A DNA stretch of 35,562 nucleotides from Clostridiales bacterium (GCA_019420425.1 JAHZHG010000003.1:1-35562), one strand, 5' to 3'. Numbered from the stretch's first letter, positions 14,665-22,913 are shown. Notes: a model not told the origin generated them from the letters alone. Numbers and translations: made by a program.

Positions 14665-16434
14665 ATGAGACGTAAAAATGTCAAAAAAATAACCGCTATG
14701 GCCATGTCGGTCCTTATGGCCGCCCTGACTCTTGGATCAGTCAGCAGCTTTGCCGCAGAAGGAACGTCCAGCGAAATAGCCGATGAGGCGCTTGAGCAAG
14801 CCCCGGGTATCGGCACTGTTTCTGTGGAGGGCGGTCTGGTGCAGGGAGTAGAATCCGACACAGAAGGGGTCACTCTTTTCAAGGGTATTCCCTTCGCCGC
14901 CGATACCTCCGGTGAAAACCGCTGGAAAGAGCCGCAGCCCGTGGAACCCTGGGAGGGCGTTCGCATCTGCGATGAATGGGGCGATCAGGCCATGCAGCAG
15001 CCTGTGGAAGAATTGAATCCCGTGGGAACCATTTACGGTGATGAATTTTACTTTGATGAATACTACAACCCGCCAATCAGTGAGAATGGCCTGAACCTGA
15101 ACGTTTACACCCCCGCCCAGTCTGCGGATGAAAATCTTCCGGTTTTCGTATGGATACACGGCGGCGCAAACAATCACGGACATGCGTCAGAGATGGAGTT
15201 TAATGCTTCCAAGCTGGCGGAAAAAGGCATCATCGTGGTGTCCGTGCAGTATCGGATGGGTATGTTCGGTTTCCTCACTCTTCCGGGTCTTGCTGAAGAA
15301 AATGAGCACGGAGTTTCCGGAAACTATGCCATTCTGGATCTCGTAAAATCCCTGGAGTGGGTAAGGGACAACATCGCCGGATTTGGCGGAAATCCCAATC
15401 AGGTAACCATCGCCGGACAGTCTGCCGGCGGCTACAACGTTACCGCGCTGCTCAGAACTCCTCTGGCCGAGGGCCTGTTCCAGAACGCTATCGTTCAGAG
15501 CCAGCCGCGGCTGATTCCCAATCAGGGCAGCGAGGCCTACAATGATATGGTGACCATGCAGGAAAGTGCAGAACCCGTCATCAAAGAGGCCATGGGACTT
15601 CCCGAGGATATGACCTCAGAAGAGCTGGTTGCTGAGCTTCGTTCCCACGATGCAGAATACTATATGACTACTCCTTCTCAGGCTGACGAAACACGGACTT
15701 TATTCCAGACAATCACCGCCATCAACGGCAGCTTTGCCTATGTGCTGGACGGCTATGTATTCACGGAGGAATCGGTTGACCTGACCCGCCCCGGCGCACT
15801 GGATGGCATCAATCTGATCGTAGGCTCCACCTCCAACGAGATGTCTACCGGAGCCGATCCGGAGGGCACCATGACAATGGAGGAATTTGCCGAGACCATG
15901 TCCGCCACCTATGGCGAAGACTATGCCGAGGGATACGCTCCTGAGGACGAAGCAGAGGCTTATGACATGCAGGTACGTTCTACCAGCGACCGCTGGCTTG
16001 GAACCTTCCGGCTTACCGCAGAGTACATGAATGCCCATAACGAGGACATGAATGCTTACACCTATTACTTTGACCAGAACATCCCCAGCCATGTCAATGC
16101 AAACAGGGATGATGAATTTTTCGGCTGCTTCCACTCCACAGAGCTGTGGTATACCTTCAATTCCATGAGGGATGTGGAGGGGCAGCGCGCCTGGACTGAC
16201 GCGGACCATGAGCTGGCGGATCAGATGTCTTCCTATATCGCTAACTTTGTGAAAACGGGAGATCCCAACGGAGACGGGCTGGCTGAATGGCTCAGCTGCT
16301 CGGCAGAAAACGACGATGCCTTCATGTGGTGGCACGACGGCGGTTCCGAGGGTGTTACCAGCACGGATAATCCTTCCCGGGATGCCATAAACCTGGAGCT
16401 GGCAAGAAATACTCTGGAGCTTCCCCAGGAGTAA
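14665..16434 (+). CDS. Secreted type-B carboxylesterase
   Basis: 589 residues from ATG 14665 (GGGAGGAG upstream). A signal peptide (MRRKNVKKITAMAMSVLMAA ... SSFA, cut before AEG) directs export; there is no lipobox or sorting motif. The mature protein follows the carboxylesterase/para-nitrobenzyl esterase plan: LFKGIPFAADTSGENRWKEP, NLNVYTPAQ, VFVWIHGGANNHGHASEMEF, the nucleophile elbow GQSAGG (Ser253), the acid in GSTSNEMSTG (Glu392) and the His in GCFHSTELWYTF (His490), ending KTGDPNGDGLAEW. The triad is complete. Likely role: hydrolysis of esters outside the cell, for example from diet or host; substrate unknown. It stands alone with its own promoter and terminator. Confidence 0.92.
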   Translation: MRRKNVKKITAMAMSVLMAALTLGSVSSFAAEGTSSEIADEALEQAPGIGTVSVEGGLVQGVESDTEGVTLFKGIPFAADTSGENRWKEPQPVEPWEGVRICDEWGDQAMQQPVEELNPVGTIYGDEFYFDEYYNPPISENGLNLNVYTPAQSADENLPVFVWIHGGANNHGHASEMEFNASKLAEKGIIVVSVQYRMGMFGFLTLPGLAEENEHGVSGNYAILDLVKSLEWVRDNIAGFGGNPNQVTIAGQSAGGYNVTALLRTPLAEGLFQNAIVQSQPRLIPNQGSEAYNDMVTMQESAEPVIKEAMGLPEDMTSEELVAELRSHDAEYYMTTPSQADETRTLFQTITAINGSFAYVLDGYVFTEESVDLTRPGALDGINLIVGSTSNEMSTGADPEGTMTMEEFAETMSATYGEDYAEGYAPEDEAEAYDMQVRSTSDRWLGTFRLTAEYMNAHNEDMNAYTYYFDQNIPSHVNANRDDEFFGCFHSTELWYTFNSMRDVEGQRAWTDADHELADQMSSYIANFVKTGDPNGDGLAEWLSCSAENDDAFMWWHDGGSEGVTSTDNPSRDAINLELARNTLELPQE

Positions 16435-16459
16435 ATCGCAGGCCGGCAGTACACAAAAT

Positions 16460-16512
16460 TATCCCCGCAGAGATCAATGAAAGGGCTTTAGGCTCTGATC
16501 CCCGCGGGGATA
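16460..16512 (+). terminator. Terminator after the carboxylesterase gene
   Basis: TATCCCCGC (16460-16468) pairs with GCGGGGATA (16504-16512), with extra pairing inside, followed by TTTCTT. It begins 26 bases after the stop codon. Confidence 0.65.
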
Positions 16513-16519
16513 TTTCTTA

Positions 16520-16590
16520 TGCTAAAGGAAAGTGCTCCGCATTTCCTTTAACATAAAAAGCCTCCGGCAGGATGCGCACGGATGCAAGAG
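16520..16590 (+). repeat. Hairpin repeat element, copy A
   Basis: A stem AAAGGAAA (16524-16531) / TTTCCTTT (16542-16549) with loop GTGCTCCGCA is followed by a 24-base word at 16556-16579 (starts AAAAGCCTCC, ends GATGCGCAC). The same arrangement occurs inverted at 24966-25028, with the 24-base word identical and the loop nearly so, but a different stem that still pairs. It is an intergenic REP-like element. Confidence 0.75.
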
Positions 16591-16626
16591 GTATTCTATT
16601 GCTACGCAATATGCATCCGGCGCGGC

Positions 16627-16682
16627 AAAAATGTGCTTCTGGGAGGTAGATAAAGTCTCAAGGATGTGCGAAGCACATTTTT
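16627..16682. terminator. Long hairpin between the converging esterase and GNAT genes
   Basis: Perfect 13-bp arms AAAAATGTGCTTC (16627-16639) and GAAGCACATTTTT (16670-16682) flank a 30-base loop. T-runs at both ends suit a bidirectional terminator. It may also belong to the repeat element starting at 16520. Confidence 0.6.
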
Positions 16683-16698
16683 GTTCTAAATAATCCAG

Positions 16699-17169
16699 CT
16701 ATTTATCATAGGAAAATGTCTGCTCAAAAGCGATATTTGCCCGTTCAAAATGAAATTTCTTTTTATCAACCGGCACTTCGGTAAACCCAAACTTTCTGTA
16801 TAGATGAATTGCCTGTTCACATTTTGTATTCGTTACAATAACGATCTTTTCCACACGTCTTTCCTTTGCGTAATCCATACATGCCCGCAAACAGGCGCTC
16901 CCTGCGCCTGTCCCGGTATACATACCTTTGGCACAGAATTTTTCAATTTCCCATTCTCCATTTGGAAGCGGTGCAATCATACAGCACGCTAAAACCTCAT
17001 CCTCTTCATTAATCGCAAAGAAAATCTGCCCGCCGGCTGCGAGCGTCTTTTCAATATTGTTCAGGACAGACAGATCCTCTTCCTCAATGACAAACATTTT
17101 GGAAATCCACTGTTTATTCATCTCAATAAAAGCTGCTTTATATTTGTTCTCATATGGCACTACCTTCAT
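16699..17169 (-). CDS. GNAT family N-acetyltransferase
   Basis: 156 residues from ATG 17169, one base after the MarR stop, with GAGGAG in the MarR tail. QIFFAINEEDEVLACCMIAP, EIEKFCAKGMYTGTGAGSAC (acetyl-CoA loop TGTGAG) and VTNTKCEQAIHLYRKFGFTE are GNAT signatures. Co-transcription with a MarR regulator suggests modification of a toxic small molecule or antibiotic, but the substrate cannot be read. The last codons share a 14-base word (16705-16718) with repeat copy B. Confidence 0.9.
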   Translation of the reverse strand: MKVVPYENKYKAAFIEMNKQWISKMFVIEEEDLSVLNNIEKTLAAGGQIFFAINEEDEVLACCMIAPLPNGEWEIEKFCAKGMYTGTGAGSACLRACMDYAKERRVEKIVIVTNTKCEQAIHLYRKFGFTEVPVDKKKFHFERANIAFEQTFSYDK

Positions 17170-17170
17170 C

Positions 17171-17638
17171 CTATCGCTCCTCCTGTAAACCTCGCTCTGC
17201 CTTTCCGCAGTTTTCTAAAATCGCTGTTGCCATATTAAGTGCTTTAATCAGGTCTGTACACTCCTCCTGCCGTAAGGGCTTAATCATATCCCCTACCTGC
17301 TGATTTGACTTTTGAATAAAATCTTTTGTCCGCAGTAAGCCCGCTTCAGTCAAATGAAGCTGGTATGCCCTCGAATCTGTCGCCGATACCCTTCTTGTCA
17401 AGTAACCCTTTTTTTCGTGCGCTCTGATAATCCGGCTTAGATAACTCTTATCGATATTCATTACTTTTGCGATAAACGCGGCATTGCAGCCGTCATTTTC
17501 ATATATTTCAAACAATACGCGTGCCTCTGTAGGGGTATATTCCGAGCCCAAATAATGATTATCCAGCAGACGCAGCAGAGGCATATAAAAACGGTTAAAT
17601 TCCCGTATTCGCTGTACTGCCTTTTCTTTTTCTGACAT
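17171..17638 (-). CDS. MarR family transcriptional regulator
   Basis: 155 residues from ATG 17638, chosen for the TTGGAGG site; a longer frame starts within the operator. YTPTEARVLFEIYENDGCNA, IAKVMNIDKSYLSRIIRAHE and KKGYLTRRVSATDSRAYQLH give the winged HTH; flanking helices form the dimer interface. It is the first gene of a two-gene operon with a GNAT enzyme. Its promoter sits inside a perfect 19-bp inverted repeat, so autorepression is very likely. Confidence 0.93.
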   Translation of the reverse strand: MSEKEKAVQRIREFNRFYMPLLRLLDNHYLGSEYTPTEARVLFEIYENDGCNAAFIAKVMNIDKSYLSRIIRAHEKKGYLTRRVSATDSRAYQLHLTEAGLLRTKDFIQKSNQQVGDMIKPLRQEECTDLIKALNMATAILENCGKAERGLQEER

Positions 17639-17655
17639 GATTTCCTCCAAAAAAT

Positions 17656-17710
17656 TAGTTGACAAAAGCTACTAAATAAGTATAGTGCAAATAGTAGCTT
17701 TTGTCAACTA
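17656..17710 (-). promoter_or_regulatory. marR-GNAT promoter inside a perfect 19-bp inverted repeat
   Basis: Arms TAGTTGACAAAAGCTACTA (17656-17674) and its exact complement (17692-17710) flank 17 bases. On the minus strand TTGACA (17702-17707), a 17-base spacer and TATACT (17679-17684) form a near-consensus sigma-A promoter, the -35 lying in one arm. A second, weaker set (TTGACA-N16-TATAGT) reads the other way. The dyad is the obvious MarR site. Confidence 0.85.
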
Positions 17711-17741
17711 TTATTCAGCGTCTATTTCGTTTCGCTGCCGT

Positions 17742-18260
17742 TCAAATGAAGTCTGAAATCTCCTCCAGAGATTTTCTCGTGGTATGCATCCCGCTTGGTT
17801 GTCCCGCTTTCGTATCCGCAGGATAACCGATCGGGAAAATTCCTACAATATCGTATCCTTCCATCTCGGGGAAGCGTTCAATTAGCTTTTTTGGGTTCAC
17901 GCGCCCGACCCAGGTGGTCCCCAGGCCCTGCTCGTGAACGGCAAATAAAATATGTGTTCCTACAATTCCCGCATCCACGTCAGCAAAATTGTGGTTATCT
18001 TCTTCCCGTATCCATGCTTCAGCAAAAGCGGCGCCAAGCACCAGAATAGCAGGCGCACCAAAACCACATTTTGTCGTCTCATTTACTTTTTTAACGCCGC
18101 TTTCTGATTGCACTGCCCAGATATGAAACGGCTGTGCATTTGTTGCAGTAGGCGCACGGTTTGCTGCTTCGATAATTTTCTGAATTTTTTCCTTCTCAAC
18201 CGGCTCCGCCCTGAATGCCCTTACGGAATACCTTTCTCGCGCTAATTCTGCAAACGTCAT
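17742..18260 (-). CDS. Nitroreductase family protein
   Basis: 172 residues from ATG 18260, with GGAGGGA upstream; the longer frame overlaps the HxlR tail without a site. ARERYSVRAFRAEPVEKEKI and IIEAANRAPTATNAQPFHIW are the FMN-binding N-terminal motifs; DAGIVGTHILFAVHEQGLGT, TWVGRVNPKKL and VGIFPIGYPAD complete the fold. It reduces nitro groups, quinones or similar with NAD(P)H through FMN. It lies 46 bases after an HxlR regulator gene on the same strand; HxlR-nitroreductase pairs are common. Confidence 0.93.
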   Translation of the reverse strand: MTFAELARERYSVRAFRAEPVEKEKIQKIIEAANRAPTATNAQPFHIWAVQSESGVKKVNETTKCGFGAPAILVLGAAFAEAWIREEDNHNFADVDAGIVGTHILFAVHEQGLGTTWVGRVNPKKLIERFPEMEGYDIVGIFPIGYPADTKAGQPSGMHTTRKSLEEISDFI

Positions 18261-18306
18261 AATACCTAATCCCTCCATTTTATCATGTGATTTCGTCAGC
18301 GCAAAT

Positions 18307-18648
18307 CTATCGAGTGACAATCTTATCGCCCATATACGTTTGCCCCCATTTATACATTTCCATCAAAATAGGCTTTAATGTTCTTCCATACTCCGTAATG
18401 CTATACTCTGTTTTCGGTGGTACGATAGGATAAACGTTTCTTCTGATAACGCCATCTTCTTCTAACTCCCGAAGCTGCTGAGTCAGCATTTTCGGTGTGG
18501 CTTGCGGCACAAGTCTTTGCAGTTCGCTGTATCGGAGGGTTTTATTCAATAAATTATACAATATAATGGTCTTGTATTTTCCTCCAATAATACTCAATAC
18601 TGCATCAATCGGGCAGTAGTAGGTTGTTCTTCTCTCTTGCTTTGACAA
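18307..18648 (-). CDS. HxlR family transcriptional regulator
   Basis: 113 residues from TTG 18648, supported by GGAGG ten bases upstream. CPIDAVLSIIGGKYKTIILY (Cys near the start of the HTH as in redox-sensing HxlR/YodB types), RYSELQRLVPQATPKMLTQQ, LRELEEDGVIRRNVY and TEYSITEYGRTLKPILMEM are diagnostic. It precedes the nitroreductase gene and probably represses it until electrophile or quinone stress. It has its own strong promoter upstream. Confidence 0.92.
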   Translation of the reverse strand: MSKQERRTTYYCPIDAVLSIIGGKYKTIILYNLLNKTLRYSELQRLVPQATPKMLTQQLRELEEDGVIRRNVYPIVPPKTEYSITEYGRTLKPILMEMYKWGQTYMGDKIVTR

Positions 18649-18713
18649 AATATATAATCCTCCATAACAAAACGTAGGTATATGCGCATTGCCTTTGTAC
18701 TGTTACTAGGAAT

Positions 18714-18761
18714 AGTATAAATAAACAATATTTTAATGTCAACTACGCACTTAAAAGTGCG
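18714..18761 (-). promoter_or_regulatory. Promoter of the HxlR-nitroreductase operon with adjacent palindrome
   Basis: On the minus strand TTGACA (18737-18742), 17 bases and TATACT (18714-18719). The perfect palindrome CGCACTT-AA-AAGTGCG (18746-18761) abuts the -35 and is a candidate operator. A further inverted repeat TACTATC/GATAGTA (about 18763-18782) lies at the end of the next gene and may be its terminator. Confidence 0.7.
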
Positions 18762-18785
18762 GTACTATCATAAAAGATAGTATGA

Positions 18786-19646
18786 TTAGTCCTTCTGCTT
18801 CACCGGAATCCAAATCTCACAATAGTAATGCTCATCCATCGTTCCCCTTGGATACTTTGTCGGATCATCATAATACTCCACGCAATACCCCGCGGCAAAT
18901 ACATACTCTCTGAGCGCCGGAAGCCACTCTGTAAAAATCTTTGCATTCACCTCCTGCAATGCATCCGGCATAGCTCCCCTACAGGGAAACACAGCCCAGG
19001 TGAACGCCGGAATTGTCTTTGTAACAAATCCTTCCGGCACATCCATGGCGGGGTTATAGGGATCTGCGATCAGGTATTCAAACGTGTCATGTCCCATCTT
19101 TTCATCGATATTTATCCCATAACACCCCATCACCGTCTTTCCTTTCCCTGTCTGATAATGCTCCTGCCAGAACCGCGGCACGGTAGCTTTTGCTCCTTCA
19201 TACGTGAACACGCTTGCATTTGCAATTACCGTAAACGCCTCTTTTTTTACTATCCGGTAATCCATAAAATATCCTCCTTCTAATGATAGTTTAATCTTCA
19301 GCGGCGCAAAAGATTTCAGCATCACCTGCTCCCGGCGGGCGATGGTCGGCGTTACGCCATGGAACCGGGTAAACGCCCTTGTGAAGCTGTCCGGCGAATC
19401 ATATCCATACTTCAGCGCAATATCGATGATCTTTTCCTCTCCGGCAGCCAGATCATTGCCGGCCAGTGCCAGCCGCCGGTTTCGGATGTACTCTGCAATC
19501 GTAAATCCGCAGAGCATGGAAAACCCTTTCTGAAAGTAGAATGACGAGACATTCACCTGTTCTGCAATCCTGTCCACCGTCAGCTCCTCTGTAATATGTT
19601 CTTCGATATACCGGATTGCTTTTTCAATCGCTTCCATCCACTCCAT
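18786..19646 (-). CDS. AraC family regulator with GyrI-like effector domain
   Basis: 286 residues. Residues 5-105 are an AraC DNA-binding domain (AIRYIEEHITEELTVDRIAE, SFYFQKGFSMLCGFTIAEYI, ALKYGYDSPDSFTRAFTRFH GVTP). Residues about 115-286 are a GyrI-like/effector-binding domain: YFMDYRIVKKEAFTVIANAS, FEYLIADPYNPAMDVPEGF, TIPAFTWAVFPCRGAMPDAL, and EHYYCEIWIPVKQKD. This Rob/TetD-like order (DNA-binding first) is typical of multidrug or small-molecule-sensing activators. No obvious target is adjacent: the left neighbour reads the same way with its own promoter. Confidence 0.92.
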   Translation of the reverse strand: MEWMEAIEKAIRYIEEHITEELTVDRIAEQVNVSSFYFQKGFSMLCGFTIAEYIRNRRLALAGNDLAAGEEKIIDIALKYGYDSPDSFTRAFTRFHGVTPTIARREQVMLKSFAPLKIKLSLEGGYFMDYRIVKKEAFTVIANASVFTYEGAKATVPRFWQEHYQTGKGKTVMGCYGINIDEKMGHDTFEYLIADPYNPAMDVPEGFVTKTIPAFTWAVFPCRGAMPDALQEVNAKIFTEWLPALREYVFAAGYCVEYYDDPTKYPRGTMDEHYYCEIWIPVKQKD

Positions 19647-19793
19647 ATTGACTCCACCTCTTTTGTTTCGCTGATCTTATCCTACCAGCTAAAAGGAATC
19701 TGTTCCCGACTATTTTTGCTTTCCTTTGTTTCTTTTTAATCCGTCTATACCGCCCCGCGGTCAGGCTGTCTTGTCATCCGGATTGGGCAGTTT

Positions 19794-20791
19794 TTACGTT
19801 TCTGCCCTCCGCGCATCCCGGTCAGCCTTGCGAAAGGCAAGGGGCGTTGTCTGGTAGGTCTGCCGGAAAACCTTGATAAAGCTGGCACAGCTGGTATAGC
19901 CCACAGCGGCGCTGACCTCCCGGATCTGCATTTTCGTCCCGGCCAGCAGTCTGGCGGCCTCTGCCATGCGACAGCTGCGAATATACTGCCCGATTGTCAT
20001 ATGGTAGCAAAGGGAAAACCCGGCTTCCAGTTTTTGTTTATTGAGATATACCTGCTTACTGAGTATACTTACCGAAGGCGGACTGCAGAGATTCTCCCGG
20101 ATAATTCTGGCCGCCTGATTGATTGCCTGCAGATCGACGCTGCTGTAGGTCAGCGTGCGCTTGCCAAGCTTAGCTGCAGGCGCCGTACCGGCTGTGGAGA
20201 AGCCGCCGTTGATAAGCGCTAAAGTCAGCGTCCCTATGCACTGCATCAGAATCCCCTCCAGCACAAGGGGAGTCAGCGTATCCGCCGCAGTCATTTGCGT
20301 CAGCTGCCACATCGTAGAAACAACGGCCGGCGGCAGGGATGGATACGGAATGTTTTTTTGCAGAGAGGAAAAACCGGCCACACGCGGCTCGATTTTTTCC
20401 AGATATTCCAGGCAGGCAGGGAAAAGTGTGAACTCAATCCCCTTAAAGTGCTGTCCCGCGTTCCCCTTGTATGCTCCTCCCATACCAGAAAAGAGGACGG
20501 GGCTGACGAACGTGAGGGGATCCCCTCTATTTGAAAATTCGTTTTGCCCTCGTAAAAGCATCCAAAACGCAGCTGCTGCTGCGTGCTTTCAAAATCCACA
20601 GAGAAGTCTTTTGAAACCAGGTAGTCTGCAATCGAAAGAATATAATAGCCCGGACGTTCATAGACCAGGACTGTACCATATTCCGGATGCGCCGGGTTCT
20701 CCCACTTTGTACGTCCCTCCTGCACAGAAGGAAGTAAGAACAACTGCTGCAAAATCGTTCGTTGAAATTCGGAATGGGTAAAAAGAGGCAT
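19794..20791 (-). pseudogene. AraC family regulator gene split by a one-base frameshift
   Basis: The first part starts at ATG 20791 (AAAGGAGA seven bases upstream; MPLFTHSEFQRTILQQLFLL, later YYILSIADYLVSKDFSVDFE) and runs to about 20520. The second part, in another frame, carries on without loss of homology: SPVLFSGMGGAYKGN, then an AraC DNA-binding domain at the C-terminus (LCSPPSVSILSKQVYLNKQK, AAVGYTSCASFIKVFRQTYQ TTPLAF). The span is 998 bases, exactly one short of 333 codons, and the shift falls in GAGGGGATCCCCTC, a 14-base palindrome with G4 and C4 runs, so one base is missing there. The gene diverges from the siderophore-uptake operon and should be its activator. It could be a recent mutation, a slippage switch, or an assembly error. 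Confidence 0.8.
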
Positions 20792-20843
20792 GGGCATTCT
20801 CCTTTCTTTTATAAAGCATGGCATGGGTCCGGCGGAATAGTTC

Positions 20844-20919
20844 AAAATTATGTGGAAAATATGTTAAAATTATGCATTTTCAAAACCATATTGTCAACTT
20901 CAAAATCCTATGCTAGAAT
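20844..20919 (+). promoter_or_regulatory. Promoter and candidate AraC half-sites of the siderophore operon
   Basis: TTGTCA (20891-20896), 17 bases and TAGAAT (20914-20919, with TGC just before it) form the promoter. Directly upstream AAAATTATG occurs twice, at 20844-20852 and 20866-20874, 22 bases apart (two helix turns), as expected for an AraC-type activator. Downstream, TTAG-N6-CTAA (20929-20942) might be an iron-regulator half-site pair, but this is weak. Confidence 0.6.
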
Positions 20920-20988
20920 ATCCGCGAATTAGAGATAACTAACCAAAAATAGTCAACACAAATCCACTTCAAAGAAAGGAAGAACATC

Positions 20989-21918
20989 ATGAAAAAACGT
21001 ATGAATTTTACTGTACTTTGCACTGCTGCGCTGATGCTTGGAGCGATGAGCATGACCGGTTTTGCCGCTGAAGAGGAATCTGCGGAAACGCGCGTAGTGG
21101 ATACGGACAAGGGAGAGGTTGAAATTCCTGCAGATCCCCAGGTGATCGTGTCGGATTATTATCTGGGAGAGCTGCTGGCCGTGGATGTAAAGCCGGTAAT
21201 CGCTTCCCCGTATGCTCTGGCTAATCCTTTCCTTGCAGATAAGATTGACGGTATTCAGGAATTAAATACCGTCAGTGCAGAAACTTCCCTTGAGATGATT
21301 GTGGCCGAGGAGCCTGACCTGATTATTACCATTACAGAAGCCGATTATGAAAAATATTCCGCAATCGCGCCCACGGTATATATCCAGGACGGAAAACGTA
21401 CCGATGAAGAGCTGTTCCGTTACATTGCCGATCTGGTAGGAAAGAGCGAGGAGGCAGACAGCTACATTGCGGATTTCAATGCGCGCGTAGAAGCCGCAAA
21501 GGAGGAAATCCAGGGAATTGTCGGCGATCAGACAGTCTCCATCGTAGAGGTTTGGCCGCAGCAGATCTACACCATGGGCAGCCACTTCGCCAGGGGCGCA
21601 TCCATTCTCTATGATATGTGGGAATTAAAAGCGCCGGAAAAGGTGCAGAAGGAAATGGTAGACGGAGATACGCAGTACGAAGTAGTCTCTCTGGAGGCGC
21701 TGCCGGAATATACCGGTGATTTTATCCTTTATGGCGTTCTGGCCGATACGGATGCTTCCTTCGTTGAGGATTCCCAGATCTGGAACAACCTGGAGGCCGT
21801 AAAGAACGGAAAGGTTCTGGCCTATGAGCAGGTTGCCTTTATGCATCGTGACCCGATCACACTTAACGCCCAGCTGGATATCTTCCTGGATTTCTTCCGC
21901 AGCTTTAAGGAGCAGTAA
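20989..21918 (+). CDS. Ferric-siderophore ABC transporter substrate-binding protein
   Basis: 309 residues from ATG 20989 (AAGGAAG upstream). After a signal sequence the protein follows the FhuD/FepB-type helical-backbone binding fold: RVVDTDKGEVEIPADPQVIV, SLEMIVAEEPDLIITITEAD, YEKYSAIAPTVYIQDGKRTD, an interdomain helix from about 120, and NNLEAVKNGKVLAYEQVAFM near the end. Oddly for a Gram-positive, the signal peptide (MLGAMSMTGFA before AEEESAE) has no lipobox cysteine, so the protein is not obviously lipidated. It is the first gene of a tight four-gene uptake operon. The siderophore type cannot be told. Confidence 0.92.
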   Translation: MKKRMNFTVLCTAALMLGAMSMTGFAAEEESAETRVVDTDKGEVEIPADPQVIVSDYYLGELLAVDVKPVIASPYALANPFLADKIDGIQELNTVSAETSLEMIVAEEPDLIITITEADYEKYSAIAPTVYIQDGKRTDEELFRYIADLVGKSEEADSYIADFNARVEAAKEEIQGIVGDQTVSIVEVWPQQIYTMGSHFARGASILYDMWELKAPEKVQKEMVDGDTQYEVVSLEALPEYTGDFILYGVLADTDASFVEDSQIWNNLEAVKNGKVLAYEQVAFMHRDPITLNAQLDIFLDFFRSFKEQ

Positions 21919-22913
21919 TGAAACACAAAACCTCAGTTTTTCTGACCGCAGGCTGTGCGGCCGTGGCGGTGGCTGCAGTGCTGTCCGTTTTGCTTGGCAG
22001 CACACAGATTCCGCCTGAGCAGGTAATCCGTGCAATCCTGCATCCGGATATGAGCGACCACCAGCAGCTGGTGATTCTGGAGCTGCGGATTCCCCGGACC
22101 ATTGGCTGTATGCTGGTGGGCGCCGCGTTCGCCGCTTCCGGAGCCATTATGCAGGGCGTCACCCGAAATCCGCTGGCAGATTCGGGCCTTCTGGGCATTA
22201 ATGCGGGAGCCGCATTTGCCCTGGCCCTGTGCCTTGCTTTTTTGCCGGGAGCAGGCTTTAGTCAGGTTGTATTGTTTTCTTTTCTCGGAGCGGCTGCCGC
22301 CATGGCGCTGCTGTACTGCCTGATGAGCATGAAGCGCAGAAAGCTGGATCCTGTGCGGCTGGTTCTGGGAGGAAGCGCAATCAGCCTTTTTCTTTCCTCC
22401 CTGAGTCAGGCAATTTCCATCTTCTACAATATCGGATATGACCTCACCTTCTGGACGGCAGGCGGGGTGGCAGGTATCCGTGCCCAGCAGCTGTATTTCG
22501 CCGCCCCGGTCATTATTGCCGGACTGGTGATTGCCGTCCTCCTCTCCAGACGGGTAGCTTTGCTCAGCCTTGGAGAGGATGCCGCCAGGGGACTGGGACT
22601 TAACGTGGAACGCTCCCGCATCCAATGTCTCCTCATTGTCCTCCTTCTGGCCGGAGGCGCCGTAGCCCTGGCCGGTCCGGTGGCTTTTGTGGGCCTGATG
22701 GTTCCCCATGTCATGCAATATTTTGTCGGAGCCGACTATCGCTCCGTTATCCCGGCATCCATGGTAGGCGGGGCATTTTTTATGATTGTCGCCGATATTC
22801 TTTCCCGCGTCATCAACGCGCCCAGCGAGACGCCCATCGGTCTGGTTTTTGCCGTGATCGGTGTTCCTTTCTTTATCTGGATCGCGCGGAAAGGAGGGAC
22901 AGACGTTGAGTAA
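21918..22913 (+). CDS. FecCD-type iron-siderophore permease 1
   Basis: 331 residues; its ATG shares a base with the stop of the binding-protein gene (TAATG). FecCD hallmarks: LRIPRTIGCMLVGAAFAASG, MQGVTRNPLADSGLLGINAG near the N-terminus, about ten membrane segments, and GPVAFVGLMVPHVMQYFVG then APSETPIGLVFAVIGVPFFI at the C-terminus. It forms the membrane channel as a heterodimer with the next gene product. Confidence 0.94.
   Translation: MKHKTSVFLTAGCAAVAVAAVLSVLLGSTQIPPEQVIRAILHPDMSDHQQLVILELRIPRTIGCMLVGAAFAASGAIMQGVTRNPLADSGLLGINAGAAFALALCLAFLPGAGFSQVVLFSFLGAAAAMALLYCLMSMKRRKLDPVRLVLGGSAISLFLSSLSQAISIFYNIGYDLTFWTAGGVAGIRAQQLYFAAPVIIAGLVIAVLLSRRVALLSLGEDAARGLGLNVERSRIQCLLIVLLLAGGAVALAGPVAFVGLMVPHVMQYFVGADYRSVIPASMVGGAFFMIVADILSRVINAPSETPIGLVFAVIGVPFFIWIARKGGTDVE

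Noticed and set aside
20155..20781. 208-codon + strand frame opposite the AraC gene
   Set aside because: Shadow of the frameshifted AraC gene, whose two halves have clear domain motifs on the minus strand.
20929..20942. DtxR/Fur-like iron box before the siderophore operon
   Set aside because: TTAG-N6-CTAA is only 8 defined bases and would occur by chance; kept as a remark, not as a feature.
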